Source: JAIBAC01 sp046331095 (GTDB lineage Bacteria > Actinomycetota > Acidimicrobiia > UBA2766). From it: a stretch of DNA of 64,000 bases. Made by a program: the position numbers and the translations under genes. The stretch covers positions 1-64,000 of the forward strand of contig JAXLRM010000005.1 of assembly GCA_046331095.1 (NCBI GenBank), written 5' to 3'. The first letter of the stretch is position 1, and the number at the start of each line of letters is the position of its first letter. Positions 62,869 to 64,000 of the stretch are shown one piece after another. The notes under the pieces were generated by a model. That model searched no databases. It was given only the letters and a program-made list of their open reading frames with translations, and was not told the origin of the DNA.

Positions 62869-64000
62869 GTGGCACCTCGGAGGCTGACGCTGCGTTCACC
62901 GCTGGACACCCTGCTGAGCTGGTTCCAAGGGTCCAGCGCGCCTGCGAACACCGCACGGGTGGACACGGGCCAGTCCGACCGGCGCGAGCATGCGTTCGCG
63001 CGGCTCGGCTCGCTTCCCCTCGACCTGCCCACGCTCGCCGACGTTGTCGTGACGTCGGTGCGCCGCCTCGTCCCGTGCGACCAGGTCGAGCTCCTCTTGT
63101 TCGACGCCGACACGTTCGCGTCGGTGGACGGAGACGTGAGCGGGCGCACCTCGGACTTCCCGGCTCTCGCACGCGCTCTCGACCATGCCGAGACGAAGCG
63201 GTCGCGGCCCGTGACGAGGTCGGAACGTGAGGAGTTCGGCGAGAAGGTCCGGATGGTCACCTATGTCCCCGTGGGGAGTCGCGGCAACGTATCCGCCGTT
63301 GTGGCGCTGAACTGGCGCTCGCCCCGACTCGCCGCTGCGAGCCGTCTGACACCGGTCGAGGACTACTGCGCTGCCCTTGCCCCCGCGCTTGCCGCGGCGC
63401 TGGTACACCAGCGTGCCCTGGTCGCCGAAGCCGACGCCCTGACCCTCGTCGACGCGGTGAGCGCCCTCGCACGAACCCACACCGTGGAGTCGGTCGCACG
63501 CACCGCGTGCCTGTACGCCCGGCGAGTGGCGCATGCACGCCGGGCCCGCTTCGCGGTCGTGGAGGGCGACGACCTCGTGATCGTGGCGGTGAACCCCGAG
63601 AGCAACCATCCTGCTCACACCAACGACAAGACCACGCTCCTCATGGCTGCGGCGGCCGAGAGCGGGTCGGCGGCAGAGGAGACGACACGGTCACGCATGT
63701 CACTGAACCTCCCGCTGTCGATGGACAGCACCGTTCTCGGAGTCGTCCAGTTCGATTTCTCCCCGACGGCCGCCGGGATCACCACGCGGACCCGGGGCCT
63801 CTGCGAGGCGGTCGCCGCCCATGCCGGGGTGGCGCTGGCCCGGGCGCACGAGACGAACGAGCTCGCCTATCTCGCCACCACCGACCCCCTGACCGGTCTC
63901 GCGAACAGGCGCCGGCTCGACGCCGAGCTCGTCCGCGAGATCTCACGCTCGGACCGGGGCGGCGAGCCGCTGTCGGTCGCGATGGTCGACATCGACCATT
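62869..64000 (+). CDS. GAF-GAF-GGDEF diguanylate cyclase (partial, runs off the window)
   Basis: The frame is open from 62800 to the window end and encodes at least 377 residues. Two GAF-like domains are visible: residues about 45-190, with LADVVVTSVRRLVPCDQVELLLFDADTF, and about 200-335, with TVESVARTACLYARRVAHARRARFAVVE. The signature TTDPLTGLANRRRLDAELVREI follows, opening a GGDEF domain near 340. The GGDEF motif itself lies past the edge. GTG 62869 or GTG 62848 may be the start; neither has a well-spaced ribosome binding site. It should make cyclic di-GMP in response to a small ligand. It follows the GH2 gene on the same strand. Confidence 0.85.
   Translation, partial: MAPRRLTLRSPLDTLLSWFQGSSAPANTARVDTGQSDRREHAFARLGSLPLDLPTLADVVVTSVRRLVPCDQVELLLFDADTFASVDGDVSGRTSDFPALARALDHAETKRSRPVTRSEREEFGEKVRMVTYVPVGSRGNVSAVVALNWRSPRLAAASRLTPVEDYCAALAPALAAALVHQRALVAEADALTLVDAVSALARTHTVESVARTACLYARRVAHARRARFAVVEGDDLVIVAVNPESNHPAHTNDKTTLLMAAAAESGSAAEETTRSRMSLNLPLSMDSTVLGVVQFDFSPTAAGITTRTRGLCEAVAAHAGVALARAHETNELAYLATTDPLTGLANRRRLDAELVREISRSDRGGEPLSVAMVDIDH

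Overview
This 64 kb window is a very GC-rich, gene-dense stretch of actinobacterial chromosome. The markers are a WhiB regulator, mycothiol synthase (MshD), a DivIVA-like protein, a Zincin_2/DUF2342 protein, a SenX3/RegX3-type phosphate two-component pair and many apparently leaderless genes. The mixture (a moaE - small membrane protein - mreB block, GAF/GGDEF signalling, no mycolate or Streptomyces developmental genes) fits the class Acidimicrobiia best; this assignment is inference. No rRNA, tRNA, IS element, prophage or CRISPR array was seen.

Region 1-30 kb is accessory and metabolic. It holds small unlinked units: a DsbA/FrnE oxidoreductase, a fatty-acid hydroxylase, a molybdopterin oxidoreductase carrying several frameshifts with an HxlR regulator, a secreted PKD protein, a coupled HIT + HNH nuclease pair, a secreted M6 metalloprotease, a MerB-like lyase, a SAM methyltransferase, a VOC-ArsR-SRPBCC cassette, an MFS exporter, an SDR, a wax ester synthase-like acyltransferase, UDP-glucose/GDP-mannose dehydrogenase, an alpha/beta hydrolase and a YyaL-type protein. 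It also carries most of the decay: three RHH/PIN toxin-antitoxin modules (two intact, one collapsed), a 5'-truncated acetyltransferase, a collapsed hydrolase paralogue and a 3'-truncated hydrolase.

Region 29-43 kb is core, with a cell-envelope flavour: a DivIVA-like coiled-coil protein, a radical SAM protein, a Lon-like PDZ protease, a HEAT-repeat protein, MreB, a 53-residue membrane protein, MoaE, an HtrA-type protease, a stand-alone CheB esterase domain, a sugar-nucleotide epimerase-like protein and a Zincin_2 protein whose metal motif is degenerate. A tandem array of 64-bp hairpin units separates the last gene from its convergent neighbour.

Region 42-54 kb is a phosphate module on the minus strand. 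From upstream to downstream it reads: TatA, ECF sigma factor, anti-sigma factor, a 106-aa protein, Ppx/GppA, then pstS-pstC-pstA-pstB-phoU, sensor kinase, response regulator and mshD. Many of these genes overlap at stop/start codons. A clear array of three 11-bp PHO-box-like units lies just upstream of pstS, so the response regulator encoded downstream probably controls the transporter.

Region 54-64 kb holds glutamate formimidoyltransferase, a membrane-anchored unknown, WhiB with a long non-coding leader, a VWA + MoxR-like AAA pair, a family 2 glycoside hydrolase and the start of a GAF-GAF-GGDEF diguanylate cyclase cut by the window edge. At least seven genes have a TAnnnT box exactly six bases before the start codon, a strong signature of leaderless transcription.
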